Part shown: positions 1 to 5,392 of the stretch, in pieces
How positions within the stretch are numbered: the stretch's first letter is position 1
Layout: every line of letters begins with the position of its first letter
Assembly (NCBI GenBank): GCA_021826655.1
Contig: JAKAZC010000195.1
Location: 1-5,607, forward strand
Direction: 5' to 3'
Source of the DNA: Actinomycetes bacterium
GTDB taxonomy: Bacteria; Actinomycetota; Acidimicrobiia; Acidimicrobiales; RAAP-2
Length of the DNA stretch: 5,607 nucleotides
Made by a program: the position numbers and the translations under genes
The notes under the pieces: generated by a model
Database searches by the model: none
What the model was told of the DNA's origin: nothing
The model's input: only the letters and a program-made list of their open reading frames with translations

Positions 1-1
1 G

Positions 2-604
2 GCGTTCATACCCAACCGACGCAAGCCGGACGTCACCCGTGAGGCCCTGGCCAAGGTCGCGGAGGACAAGCGGCGCGAGGCCGCCGGCGGCTTCGACGGG
101 ACCTGGGTGGCCCATCCGGACCTGGTGGGGACGGCGATGGCCGAGTTCGACGCCGTCCTCGGCAGCCGGCCGAACCAGCTCGACCGGCGGCTCCCGGGCC
201 CGGCGGTCCGCGGTGCCGAGCTGCTCGACGTCTCCTGCCCGCCCGGCGGCGTCACGATGGCGGGCCTGCGGACCGATGTCTCGGTCGGCCTCCGCTACGT
301 GGCCTCGTGGCTCTCGGGCACGGGGGCGGCGGCCATCGACGACCTCATGGAGGACGCGGCGACGGCGGAGATCAGCCGGGCCCAGGTGTGGCAGTGGGTG
401 CACCACGGCGTCGCCCTCGCCGAGGGGCCGACCGTCGGCGCCGACCTGGTCCGCCGCATGCTCGACGACGAGGAGCGGCTCCTCCTCGTGGAGGGTTGGG
501 ACGCCGCGCGGGTGGGCGACGCCCGCCGGGTCTTCGAAGCCGTGGCGCTGTCCGAGGACCTGCCGCCGTTCCTGACCCTGCCCGCCTACGAGCTCCTGCC
601 ATGA
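2..604 (+). CDS. aceB: Malate synthase A, C-terminal part (5' end outside window)
   Basis: Malate synthase condenses glyoxylate with acetyl-CoA to give malate and CoA, the second step of the glyoxylate shunt, in the cytoplasm. The reading frame enters open at base 2 and gives 200 residues to a TGA at 602-604. The visible part begins with AFIPNRR, followed by [11 protein letters not shown], the C-terminal half of the malate synthase A barrel and tail. The motif [12 protein letters not shown] (Asp codon at 353-355) contains the Asp that, from family knowledge, acts as catalytic base. It is followed by VWQWVHHG and the typical ending [11 protein letters not shown]. The family is about 530 residues long, so roughly 60% lies upstream, including the glyoxylate/Mg-binding part and the start codon. 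Isocitrate lyase follows 80 nt downstream on the same strand, so co-transcription is likely. The match to the A-type rather than the larger G-type (glcB) enzyme rests on the compact tail and the AEISR version of the motif. No frameshift is seen. Confidence 0.95.
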   Translation, partial: AFIPNRRKPDVTREALAKVAEDKRREAAGGFDGTWVAHPDLVGTAMAEFDAVLGSRPNQLDRRLPGPAVRGAELLDVSCPPGGVTMAGLRTDVSVGLRYVASWLSGTGAAAIDDLMEDAATAEISRAQVWQWVHHGVALAEGPTVGADLVRRMLDDEERLLLVEGWDAARVGDARRVFEAVALSEDLPPFLTLPAYELLP

Positions 605-631
605 GCACGCCTACACGTCCACGACGAGACG

Positions 632-648
632 CGGCCCGGTCCGGGCCG
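632..648. promoter_or_regulatory. GC-rich palindrome between aceB and aceA
   Basis: CGGCCCGGTCCGGGCCG is a perfect inverted repeat: two 8-base arms (632-639 and 641-648) around a single T at 640. In RNA the same bases would form a 6-7 bp all-G/C stem with a 3-5 nt loop. It lies 27 nt after the aceB stop and 36 nt before the aceA start. Only two T residues follow it, so it is not a classical U-tract terminator. It could be a partial terminator, an mRNA processing or stability element that sets the AceA to AceB ratio, or a protein-binding operator. The palindrome itself is certain; its role is inference. Confidence 0.4.
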
Positions 649-684
649 TTCCGATCAGCCATCCGAAACGAAAGGGAAGCCGCG

Positions 685-2025
685 ATGACCACCGTCAATG
701 CCGAAGCGTCGTCCACCGACCCGCGCGGGCAGTTCGAGGAGGCTGCCGCCGCGCTCGAAGAGGAATGGAGCACCGACCCCCGGTGGCGGTCGGTGAAGCG
801 CCCCTACAAGGCCGAGGACGTCGTCCGCCTGCGGGGCTCGGTCCGGGTTGAGCACACCCTCGCCAGGCTCGGCGCCGAGCGGCTCCGGCGCCTCCTGTCC
901 AGTGAGGACTACGTTCATGCCCTCGGAGCGCTCTCCGGGAGCCAGGCGGTGCAGATGGTGAAGGCCGGCCTTCAGGCCATCTACCTGTCGGGTTGGCAGG
1001 TGGCGGCGGATGCCAACCTGTCCGAGCAGGTCTACCCCGACCAGAGCCTGTACGCCGCCAACAGCGTTCCGGCCGTCGTCCGGCGGATCAACAACGCCCT
1101 GGCCCGCGCCGATCAGATCGAGTGGGCGGAGAGTGCCGCGGCCGGCGGTGCCCGCCGGCACTGGCTGGTCCCCATCGTGGCGGACGCCGAGGCGGGGTTC
1201 GGTGGGCCGCTCAACGCGTTCGAGCTGATGAAGGGGATGATCGAGGCGGGCGCCGCGGGCGTGCACTTCGAGGACCAGCTCTCGTCCGAGAAGAAGTGCG
1301 GGCACATGGGCGGCAAGGTGCTCGTCCCGACGGCCCAGCACGTCCGGACCCTCGCGGCGGCGCGGCTGGCCGCCGACGTGTGCGGCGTGCCGACCGTGCT
1401 GATCGCCCGGACGGACTCCCTGGGCGCCAACCTCCTCACGAGCGACGTCGACGAGCGCGACCGTCCCTTCTGCACGGGTGAGCGGACGCCCGAGGGTTTC
1501 TTCCACGTCACGCCGGGGATCGAGCCGGCGATCGCGCGGGCGCTGGCCTATGCCCCGTACTCCGACCTCATCTGGTGTGAGACCTCCACGCCCGACCTCG
1601 ACGAGGCCCGGCTCTTCGCGGAAGCGGTGAAGGCCGAGTACCCCGACCAGGTCCTCGCCTACAACTGCTCGCCGTCGTTCAATTGGAGGCGGCACCTCAG
1701 CGAGGAGACGATCGCCCGGTTCCAGAAGGAGCTCGGAGCCATGGGGTACCGCTTCCAGTTCGTCACCCTCGCGGGTTGGCACGCCCTGAACGAGTCGATG
1801 TTCACCCTGGCGTCGGGCTACGCGGCCCAGGGGATGACCGCGTACGTCGAGCTGCAGGAGCGGGAGCTCTCGCTGGAGCGTCTCGGCTACACCGCGACCC
1901 GCCACCAGCGGGAGGTCGGAGCAGGGTACTTCGACGACGTCGTGAGCGCCCTCTCGCAAGGAGCGGCCTCGACGTTGGCGCTCTCGGGCTCCACGGAGGA
2001 GGCGCAGTTCTCGGCGCACCCATGA
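685..2025 (+). CDS. aceA: Isocitrate lyase (glyoxylate shunt)
   Basis: Isocitrate lyase cleaves isocitrate to succinate and glyoxylate, the committed step of the glyoxylate shunt, which allows growth on acetate or fatty acids. The protein is 446 residues, complete, and close to the 428-434 typical of the short bacterial enzymes. Visible signatures are [10 protein letters not shown] near residue 100, the Mg-binding region [10 protein letters not shown] with Asp167, the catalytic signature [11 protein letters not shown] with Lys203-Cys205-His207, and the substrate-contact block NCSPSFNW at 327-334. All key residues are present. I chose the ATG at 685 because AAAGGGA (671-677) sits 7 nt upstream and because the family-like sequence begins shortly after it. 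The frame stays open further upstream, but that part is low-complexity Arg/Gly/Pro and overlaps aceB in another frame, so it is not coding. The gene is probably the second of an aceB-aceA operon. No clear terminator follows it. Confidence 0.98.
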   Translation: MTTVNAEASSTDPRGQFEEAAAALEEEWSTDPRWRSVKRPYKAEDVVRLRGSVRVEHTLARLGAERLRRLLSSEDYVHALGALSGSQAVQMVKAGLQAIYLSGWQVAADANLSEQVYPDQSLYAANSVPAVVRRINNALARADQIEWAESAAAGGARRHWLVPIVADAEAGFGGPLNAFELMKGMIEAGAAGVHFEDQLSSEKKCGHMGGKVLVPTAQHVRTLAAARLAADVCGVPTVLIARTDSLGANLLTSDVDERDRPFCTGERTPEGFFHVTPGIEPAIARALAYAPYSDLIWCETSTPDLDEARLFAEAVKAEYPDQVLAYNCSPSFNWRRHLSEETIARFQKELGAMGYRFQFVTLAGWHALNESMFTLASGYAAQGMTAYVELQERELSLERLGYTATRHQREVGAGYFDDVVSALSQGAASTLALSGSTEEAQFSAHP

Positions 2026-2058
2026 CGGGGAACGCCACGAGCGCCACCGGTGATTGGA

Positions 2059-2064
2059 TAGAGT
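2059..2064 (+). promoter_or_regulatory. Weak candidate -10 element upstream of the hydrolase gene
   Basis: The 122 nt between aceA and the hydrolase gene (2026-2147) contains TAGAGT in a short AT-richer patch (TGATTGGATAGAGT). It fits the TANNNT -10 pattern common in actinobacteria and would start transcription near 2071, giving a leader of about 75 nt. No good -35 box lies 16-18 nt upstream. No stable U-tract terminator was seen in this gap, so read-through from aceA is also possible. Treat this as a hint only. Confidence 0.2.
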
Positions 2065-2147
2065 CGAGCCGGTCCCGACGACGGGGCCCGGCCTACCGGA
2101 CGCCTTCTGCGCAGGCCTGAGGAGCCAGCGGGCGACAGGGGGTGCCG

Positions 2148-3038
2148 ATGGTGTCGGGCGGGGGCGGGATGCGCCAGATCGACGTCCGTGGTCGGGAGGG
2201 GCTGCGGCTCCGCGCCAGCGTGCTCGGGGATCCCGGATCGCCTGCGGTGGTGCTCCTTCACGGTGGTGGCCAGACCCGCCACTCGTGGGGCACGACGGCC
2301 AGGGCCCTGGCCGATCAGGGTTGGATCTCCTACACCGTCGACCTGCGCGGCCACGGGGAGAGCGAGTGGCCCGCCGACGCGGACTACAGCCTCGACGCCT
2401 TCGCCGGCGACGTGGTGGAGGTGGCCCGGCAGTTCGACTCGCCGCCCGCGCTCGTCGGCGCGTCGCTCGGGGGCGTTTCGTCCCTCGTGGCAGTGGGCGA
2501 GCACGAGGAAGGTCTGGCCAGCGCCCTGGTGATGGTGGACGTCGCGCCCAGGATCGAGCAGGAGGGTGCCGAGCGGATCGGCGCGTTCATGAAGGCTCGC
2601 CTCGAGGACGGTTACGGCTCCATCGAGGAGGTCGCGGACGCCGTCGCCGCCTACAACCCGCACCGTCCGCGCCCGACGGACCTGTCGGGGCTCCGCAAGA
2701 ACCTGCGCCAGCGCGAGGACGGTCGGTGGACGTGGCACTGGGACCCCCGGTTCATGACCTGGCGCCAGGACGGTGATCTGCCGCGGGGGAGCGGGCTGAT
2801 CGACGGCGACCGCCTGGCGTCGGCCGCCCGACGGGTAAGGGTCCCGACGCTGCTGATCAGAGGGAAGGTCAGCGATCTCTTGAGCGAGGAAGGGGCACGG
2901 GAGCTGCTCGAGCTGATTCCCCACGCCGAATTCGCCGACGTGGAGGGGGCGGGGCACATGGTCGCCGGGGATCGGAACGACCTGTTCAACGACGCCGTCA
3001 CCTCGTTCCTGGCCCGGGTGCGGAATCCCGGGACCTGA
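2148..3038 (+). CDS. Alpha/beta-fold hydrolase, substrate unknown
   Basis: This is a 296-residue cytoplasmic serine hydrolase of the alpha/beta-fold superfamily; no signal peptide is visible. From the ATG at 2148, the oxyanion-hole segment HGGGQTRHSW is at 38-47, the strand-turn DLRGHGES at 65-72, and the nucleophile elbow GASLGG carries Ser106. The acid is probably Asp243 (KVSDLL), and the general base is His270 in GAGHMV. A cap region lies between about 115 and 220, including RKNLRQREDGRW and HWDPRF, a pattern typical of an actinobacterial subfamily often labelled simply alpha/beta hydrolase. The triad suggests ester, lactone, epoxide or C-C bond hydrolysis, but nothing visible fixes the substrate. 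Start choice: AGGGGG (2137-2142) is 5 nt before the ATG at 2148. A GTG at 2142 and an ATG at 2169 are alternatives; the family-like sequence begins at MRQIDV (2169). It shares a strand with aceA and converges with the exporter gene, with 20 nt between the stops. Confidence 0.93.
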   Translation: MVSGGGGMRQIDVRGREGLRLRASVLGDPGSPAVVLLHGGGQTRHSWGTTARALADQGWISYTVDLRGHGESEWPADADYSLDAFAGDVVEVARQFDSPPALVGASLGGVSSLVAVGEHEEGLASALVMVDVAPRIEQEGAERIGAFMKARLEDGYGSIEEVADAVAAYNPHRPRPTDLSGLRKNLRQREDGRWTWHWDPRFMTWRQDGDLPRGSGLIDGDRLASAARRVRVPTLLIRGKVSDLLSEEGARELLELIPHAEFADVEGAGHMVAGDRNDLFNDAVTSFLARVRNPGT

Positions 3039-3041
3039 GCG

Positions 3042-3083
3042 GATCGCCGCGAGGGCGGTCAGTCGACGATCGCCGCGAGGGCG
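3042..3083. repeat. Two 16-bp direct repeats at the convergent gene junction
   Basis: GATCGCCGCGAGGGCG occurs exactly at 3042-3057 and again at 3068-3083, with a 26 bp period. The right copy encodes, on the minus strand, the ALAAI residues near the C terminus of the MFS exporter. The left copy lies just beyond the exporter's stop codon (3059-3061) and nearly fills the 20 nt gap to the hydrolase stop. This looks like a small tandem duplication at the 3' end of the exporter gene. The repeat is directly visible; no function is evident, and no terminator hairpin with a T-tract is seen for either gene. Confidence 0.75.
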
Positions 3084-4591
3084 TCGGAAGGCACGCCGTC
3101 GACGATCTCCTCGTCGACGGGCGGGGTGCGCTTCGGCAGGAGCAGGGACCCGACGAGCCCGACCGCGGTCACGGCCACGACCACCCAGAACGAGTAGGCG
3201 AAGGCGTCGGCCAGCCGTGAGGCGGCGGGTGCGGGCAGTCGGCCGTTGCCCGAGATCCCCGAGGACAGGATGTCCGGGCTCAGCGGGAGCCGGTCGGCGA
3301 TCTGCCGTTGCAGCACGACCGCGACGAGTGCCGTCCCGAACGATCCCCCGACCCGCATGACGATGTTGATGGTCGTCGTCGCCCGGGGCACCAGTGCCCG
3401 GGTCAGGTTGGCGTAGGCGGCGGACATCGTCGGCATCATCGTCCATCCCATGCCCAGGCCGCGGACGAAGAGGGCCACCGCGAGGAAGGCGTAGCTCGAG
3501 TCGGGCCCGATCTGGGTGTACGCCACGGTCCCCACGAGGAAGACGGTCATTCCGATCGGCACGATCCTGCGCGGGCCCACCCTGTCGGTCAGCCGACCGC
3601 CCAACGGCATGGTCAGCATGGCCCCGATCCCCTGTGGCGCCATGAGCAGGCCGGCGGTCAGCGCGCTCTCCCCCCTCACCACCTGGTAGTAGAGGGGCAG
3701 GAGGAACATGGCCGCGTACAGCGAACCGCCGAAGACGAAGGTCGTCAGGTTCGCCATGGCGAAGCTGCGGTCCCCGAAGAGGTGCATGTCGAGGAGCGGC
3801 CGGTCCACACGGGTCGTGTGCAGCACGAAGGCACCGATGAGCACCACGCCGATGCCAACGCTGACGAGGACCTTCGTGCTGGTGAACCCGCTGCCCCCGC
3901 CGGCCTCCGAAAGGCCGTACACGAGTGCGGCCAGGCCCGGCGAGAGGAGCAGCGCTCCCCTGAGGTCGAGCCGACCGGCATCCTGGCGCTCACCGTAGGA
4001 CAGGTACCGCTGCGAGAGGACCAGGGCGAGCACCCCGATGGGGACGTTCACCAGGAAGATCCAGCGCCAGGTCAGGTTGTCGACGATCAGGCCCCCGATG
4101 ACCGGGCCGAGGATCGGGGCGACGAGGGTCGGTATCCCGATGACCGACATGATTCGCCCCATGCGCTGCGGACCGGCGGCGCGGGCCAGGATCGTCTGGC
4201 CGATGGGCATGATCATGCCGCCGCCGAGACCTTGCAGCACTCGGAAGGCGATCAGGCTCTCCGACGACCAGGCGAGGGCGCACAGCACGGACCCGAGCGT
4301 GAAGAGCGCGAGAGATGTCATCCACATCTCCTTCGTGCCGAACCGCTCGATCAGCCAGCCGCTCAGGGGGATCACGATGGCCAGGGCCAGCAGGTAGCCC
4401 GTCGTCACCCACTGGATGGTCGCCAAGGGCGAGTGGAAGTCGCGGCTGAGCGTCTCGATGGCGACGTTCACGATGGTCGTGTCGAGGAGCGACATGATCG
4501 AGCCGAGGATCACGACGATCGCCAGTCGCCGGATCACCGGGTCGTCGAGCACGCGGTCGGAGCCGCTCTCCCGGGAGGCGGTGTTCGTCAT
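3059..4591 (-). CDS. DHA2-family MFS multidrug exporter (14 TM, EmrB/QacA type)
   Basis: This is a 510-residue inner-membrane proton-driven efflux transporter. The pattern of long hydrophobic stretches is consistent with the 14 transmembrane helices of the DHA2 (EmrB/QacA) branch, from about residue 22 to 487, with short soluble ends. Signatures are motif D1 LDTTIVNVA at 36-44 in TM1, a motif-A-like loop GWLIERFG at 78-85, motif B RVLQGLGGG at 117-125 with Arg117, and the antiporter motif C APILGPVIGG at 158-167. A second motif-A-like GGRLTDRVGPRR is at 331-342, and WRWIFLVNVPIG at 175-186 is highly typical of the family. The ATG at 4591 has only a weak Shine-Dalgarno (GGGA, 2 nt away), consistent with the promoter placement for a leaderless or near-leaderless transcript. 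It is divergent from a MarR-type regulator that probably controls it. The substrate is unknown; a drug, dye, fatty acid or metabolite is possible. Confidence 0.96.
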   Translation of the reverse strand: MTNTASRESGSDRVLDDPVIRRLAIVVILGSIMSLLDTTIVNVAIETLSRDFHSPLATIQWVTTGYLLALAIVIPLSGWLIERFGTKEMWMTSLALFTLGSVLCALAWSSESLIAFRVLQGLGGGMIMPIGQTILARAAGPQRMGRIMSVIGIPTLVAPILGPVIGGLIVDNLTWRWIFLVNVPIGVLALVLSQRYLSYGERQDAGRLDLRGALLLSPGLAALVYGLSEAGGGSGFTSTKVLVSVGIGVVLIGAFVLHTTRVDRPLLDMHLFGDRSFAMANLTTFVFGGSLYAAMFLLPLYYQVVRGESALTAGLLMAPQGIGAMLTMPLGGRLTDRVGPRRIVPIGMTVFLVGTVAYTQIGPDSSYAFLAVALFVRGLGMGWTMMPTMSAAYANLTRALVPRATTTINIVMRVGGSFGTALVAVVLQRQIADRLPLSPDILSSGISGNGRLPAPAASRLADAFAYSFWVVVAVTAVGLVGSLLLPKRTPPVDEEIVDGVPSDALAAIVD

Positions 4592-4599
4592 GGTCCCGG

Positions 4600-4628
4600 A
4601 AGCTACGCCAATGCTAGATATCTGTCAA
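4600..4628 (-). promoter_or_regulatory. Promoter of the MFS exporter gene
   Basis: On the minus strand a perfect TTGACA (-35, 4628-4623) is followed after 17 nt by TAGCTT (-10, 4605-4600), which fits TANNNT. Transcription would begin about 6-9 nt further on, at or within a few bases of the exporter ATG at 4591, so the mRNA would be leaderless or nearly so. The 8-bp palindrome AGATATCT (4616-4623) overlaps the end of the -35 box and enters the spacer, a plausible place for a repressor to bind. The boxes are read directly; promoter activity and operator role are inferred. Confidence 0.55.
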
Positions 4629-4663
4629 ATACTCCAAACGGGTTTATATCGATCACTCAACAA

Positions 4664-4692
4664 TTGACATTCGACCGCCGACCGGCAAGAAT
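4664..4692 (+). promoter_or_regulatory. Promoter of the MarR-type regulator gene (leaderless arrangement)
   Basis: A perfect TTGACA (4664-4669) is followed after exactly 17 nt by AAGAAT (4687-4692), which matches four of six bases of TATAAT. The start at 4699 lies 6 nt beyond the -10 box, exactly where transcription is expected to begin, and no Shine-Dalgarno precedes it. This supports a leaderless mRNA opening with GTG, a common arrangement in actinobacteria. The surrounding 4611-4671 stretch is strikingly AT-rich compared with the rest of the window. Confidence 0.6.
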
Positions 4693-4698
4693 TCCGCC

Positions 4699-5244
4699 GT
4701 GAGCAGCGCAGTCCCCGCAGGGGCGACCGAAGTCACGGAGGCGGTCGGCACGGTGCCGGGTCCCTCCGAGCCCGCGCCGCAGGAGGAGCCCGCGGCCGAG
4801 GCTTGGCGGGTGGTTCTGCGCCTCTTCCTAGAGGGGGAGGCGCGGACGCGGATGCACGAGGTCTGTCGTTGCATCGGCCTGCCGATCAACGCCATGAAGG
4901 CGCTGCTGACGCTCGACCGACAGCCGCCTCCCTCCATGAGGGACCTGGCCGACTACTTCGGAGCCGACGCGTCGTACTGCACCGTGCTGGTGGACAGCCT
5001 GCAGGCGCACGGCCTCGCGCGGCGTGAGCCGCACCCGACCGATCGGCGGGTCAGATCGGTCGTGCTCACCGCAAAGGGTCGGAGAATGCTCGCCCGCGCC
5101 CGCGCCCAATTGGAAGTGCCGCCGGAGGGTTTCGTGTCGCTGGGAGTCGCGGAGCAGCGCCGGCTTCGCGATCTCCTCCGGAAGGTTGCGGCGGCCGACC
5201 CGGTCCTGGGTGCGGTCGACGCGCCCGGCAACCCCGAGACCTGA
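4699..5244 (+). CDS. MarR-family winged-helix transcriptional regulator
   Basis: This is a 181-residue cytoplasmic DNA-binding protein, expected to act as a homodimer that binds palindromic DNA and lets go on ligand binding. Residues 1-33 are a Pro/Glu/Ala-rich, probably disordered extension. About 35-70 forms the dimerisation helix region. The winged helix-turn-helix follows: MRDLADYFGADASYCTVLVDSL (first and last bases of this stretch at residues 80-101) as helix-turn-helix, then GLARREPHPTDRRVRSVVLTAKG in sequence at 105-127, where DRR and LTAKG are the diagnostic wing residues. The C-terminal helix is at about 150-166. The GTG at 4699 is the first start after an in-frame TAG at 4615-4617 and lies at the predicted transcription start; the next in-frame ATG (Met52) would remove part of the dimer domain. 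Cysteines occur at 56, 58 and 94. The regulator is divergent from the MFS exporter, its most likely target, probably together with its own gene. Confidence 0.93.
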   Translation: MSSAVPAGATEVTEAVGTVPGPSEPAPQEEPAAEAWRVVLRLFLEGEARTRMHEVCRCIGLPINAMKALLTLDRQPPPSMRDLADYFGADASYCTVLVDSLQAHGLARREPHPTDRRVRSVVLTAKGRRMLARARAQLEVPPEGFVSLGVAEQRRLRDLLRKVAAADPVLGAVDAPGNPET

Positions 5245-5283
5245 CGGGCCAGCCGCCCGGGGTCGGGATCCGGCTCGTCGGCC

Positions 5284-5298
5284 GGCGCGGACCGCGCC
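5284..5298 (+). terminator. GC-rich hairpin after the MarR-type gene, possible terminator
   Basis: GGCGCGG-A-CCGCGCC is a perfect 7+7 inverted repeat around a single A, 39 nt after the regulator's stop codon. In RNA it gives a 5-6 bp G/C stem with a small loop. No T-run follows, so an intrinsic terminator of the usual kind is not supported; actinobacterial hairpins without U-tracts have been proposed as terminators. A competing weaker stem, CCGGC/GCCGG (5270-5285), overlaps its left edge. Confidence 0.3.
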
Positions 5299-5299
5299 C

Positions 5300-5359
5300 G
5301 GGGTGACCCGAGCCGCGCCCGGGGTGACCGCGTCGGGGGTGACCGAGTCCGGGGTGACC
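5300..5359. repeat. Four direct copies of GGGGTGACC upstream of the acyl-CoA dehydrogenase gene
   Basis: GGGGTGACC occurs exactly at 5300-5308, 5321-5329, 5336-5344 and 5351-5359, at spacings of 21, 15 and 15 bp. Copies 1 and 2 share a longer 5' context (GCGCCC), and copies 2 to 4 share a following CG/CGAG/CGTG pattern, so the array looks like a decayed 15-bp tandem repeat. Each copy contains the interrupted palindrome GGT-G-ACC. The array lies 34 nt before the ATG at 5393 and may be an array of regulator binding sites, or simply a slippage-born repeat. The copies are certain; the role is not. Confidence 0.7.
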
Positions 5360-5381
5360 GTGCGCACCACATCGGTATTAC

Positions 5382-5388
5382 GGTGATC
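5382..5388 (+). promoter_or_regulatory. Shine-Dalgarno of the acyl-CoA dehydrogenase gene, with possible promoter just upstream
   Basis: GGTGATC is fully complementary to the 3' end of bacterial 16S rRNA (it belongs to the GGAGGTGATCC complement) and ends 4 nt before the ATG at 5393. Its TGA (5384-5386) is also an in-frame stop that rules out any upstream start. Just ahead, TATTAC (5376-5381) with GTGACC (5354-5359) 16 nt upstream resembles a -10/-35 pair. The -35-like box is part of the last GGGGTGACC repeat. If that promoter is real, the transcript would begin around 5388, conflicting with use of this Shine-Dalgarno, so at most one of the two readings is right. Confidence 0.4.
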
Positions 5389-5392
5389 GCCG

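Noticed and set aside
39..575. Alternative frame overlapping malate synthase
   Set aside because: Arg/Ser/Pro-rich composition; the frame beginning at base 2 carries the conserved malate synthase sequence.
307..684. N-terminal extension of isocitrate lyase by about 126 codons
   Set aside because: The extension overlaps aceB out of frame and is low complexity; ATG at 685 has a Shine-Dalgarno and gives the usual family length.
655..2019. Long antisense open frame (454 codons) opposite isocitrate lyase
   Set aside because: It mirrors a gene with unmistakable family motifs; the translation is Arg/Gly/Pro/Leu-rich with no recognisable domain, as expected from GC-rich third positions.
3013..3032. 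CCCGGG...CCCGGG hairpin at the end of the hydrolase gene as a terminator
   Set aside because: Only a 6-bp stem with an 8-nt loop, no T-run, inside the coding region; both arms are self-palindromic and common in GC-rich DNA.
1887..3446. Antisense open frame of 519 codons across the hydrolase gene
   Set aside because: It spans the ends of three recognised genes, is low-complexity Arg/Pro/Gly/Ala, and has no domain or plausible start signal.
4592..4698. AT-rich intergenic island as a transposon remnant or recombination site
   Set aside because: No terminal inverted repeats, target duplication or integrase nearby; divergent promoters explain the composition.
3308..4702. Plus-strand open frame of 464 codons opposite the MFS exporter
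   Set aside because: Rich in His/Arg/Asp/Gln/Gly with no hydrophobic core; it is the shadow of the exporter, whose 14-helix pattern and motifs A-D are clear.
5281..5372. The GGGGTGACC array as part of a coding gene (Gly-Val-Thr repeats) or as a CRISPR-like array
   Set aside because: Frames over it are extensions of shadows of the MarR gene without their own start signals; repeats are 9 bp with 6-12 bp gaps, far too short for CRISPR.
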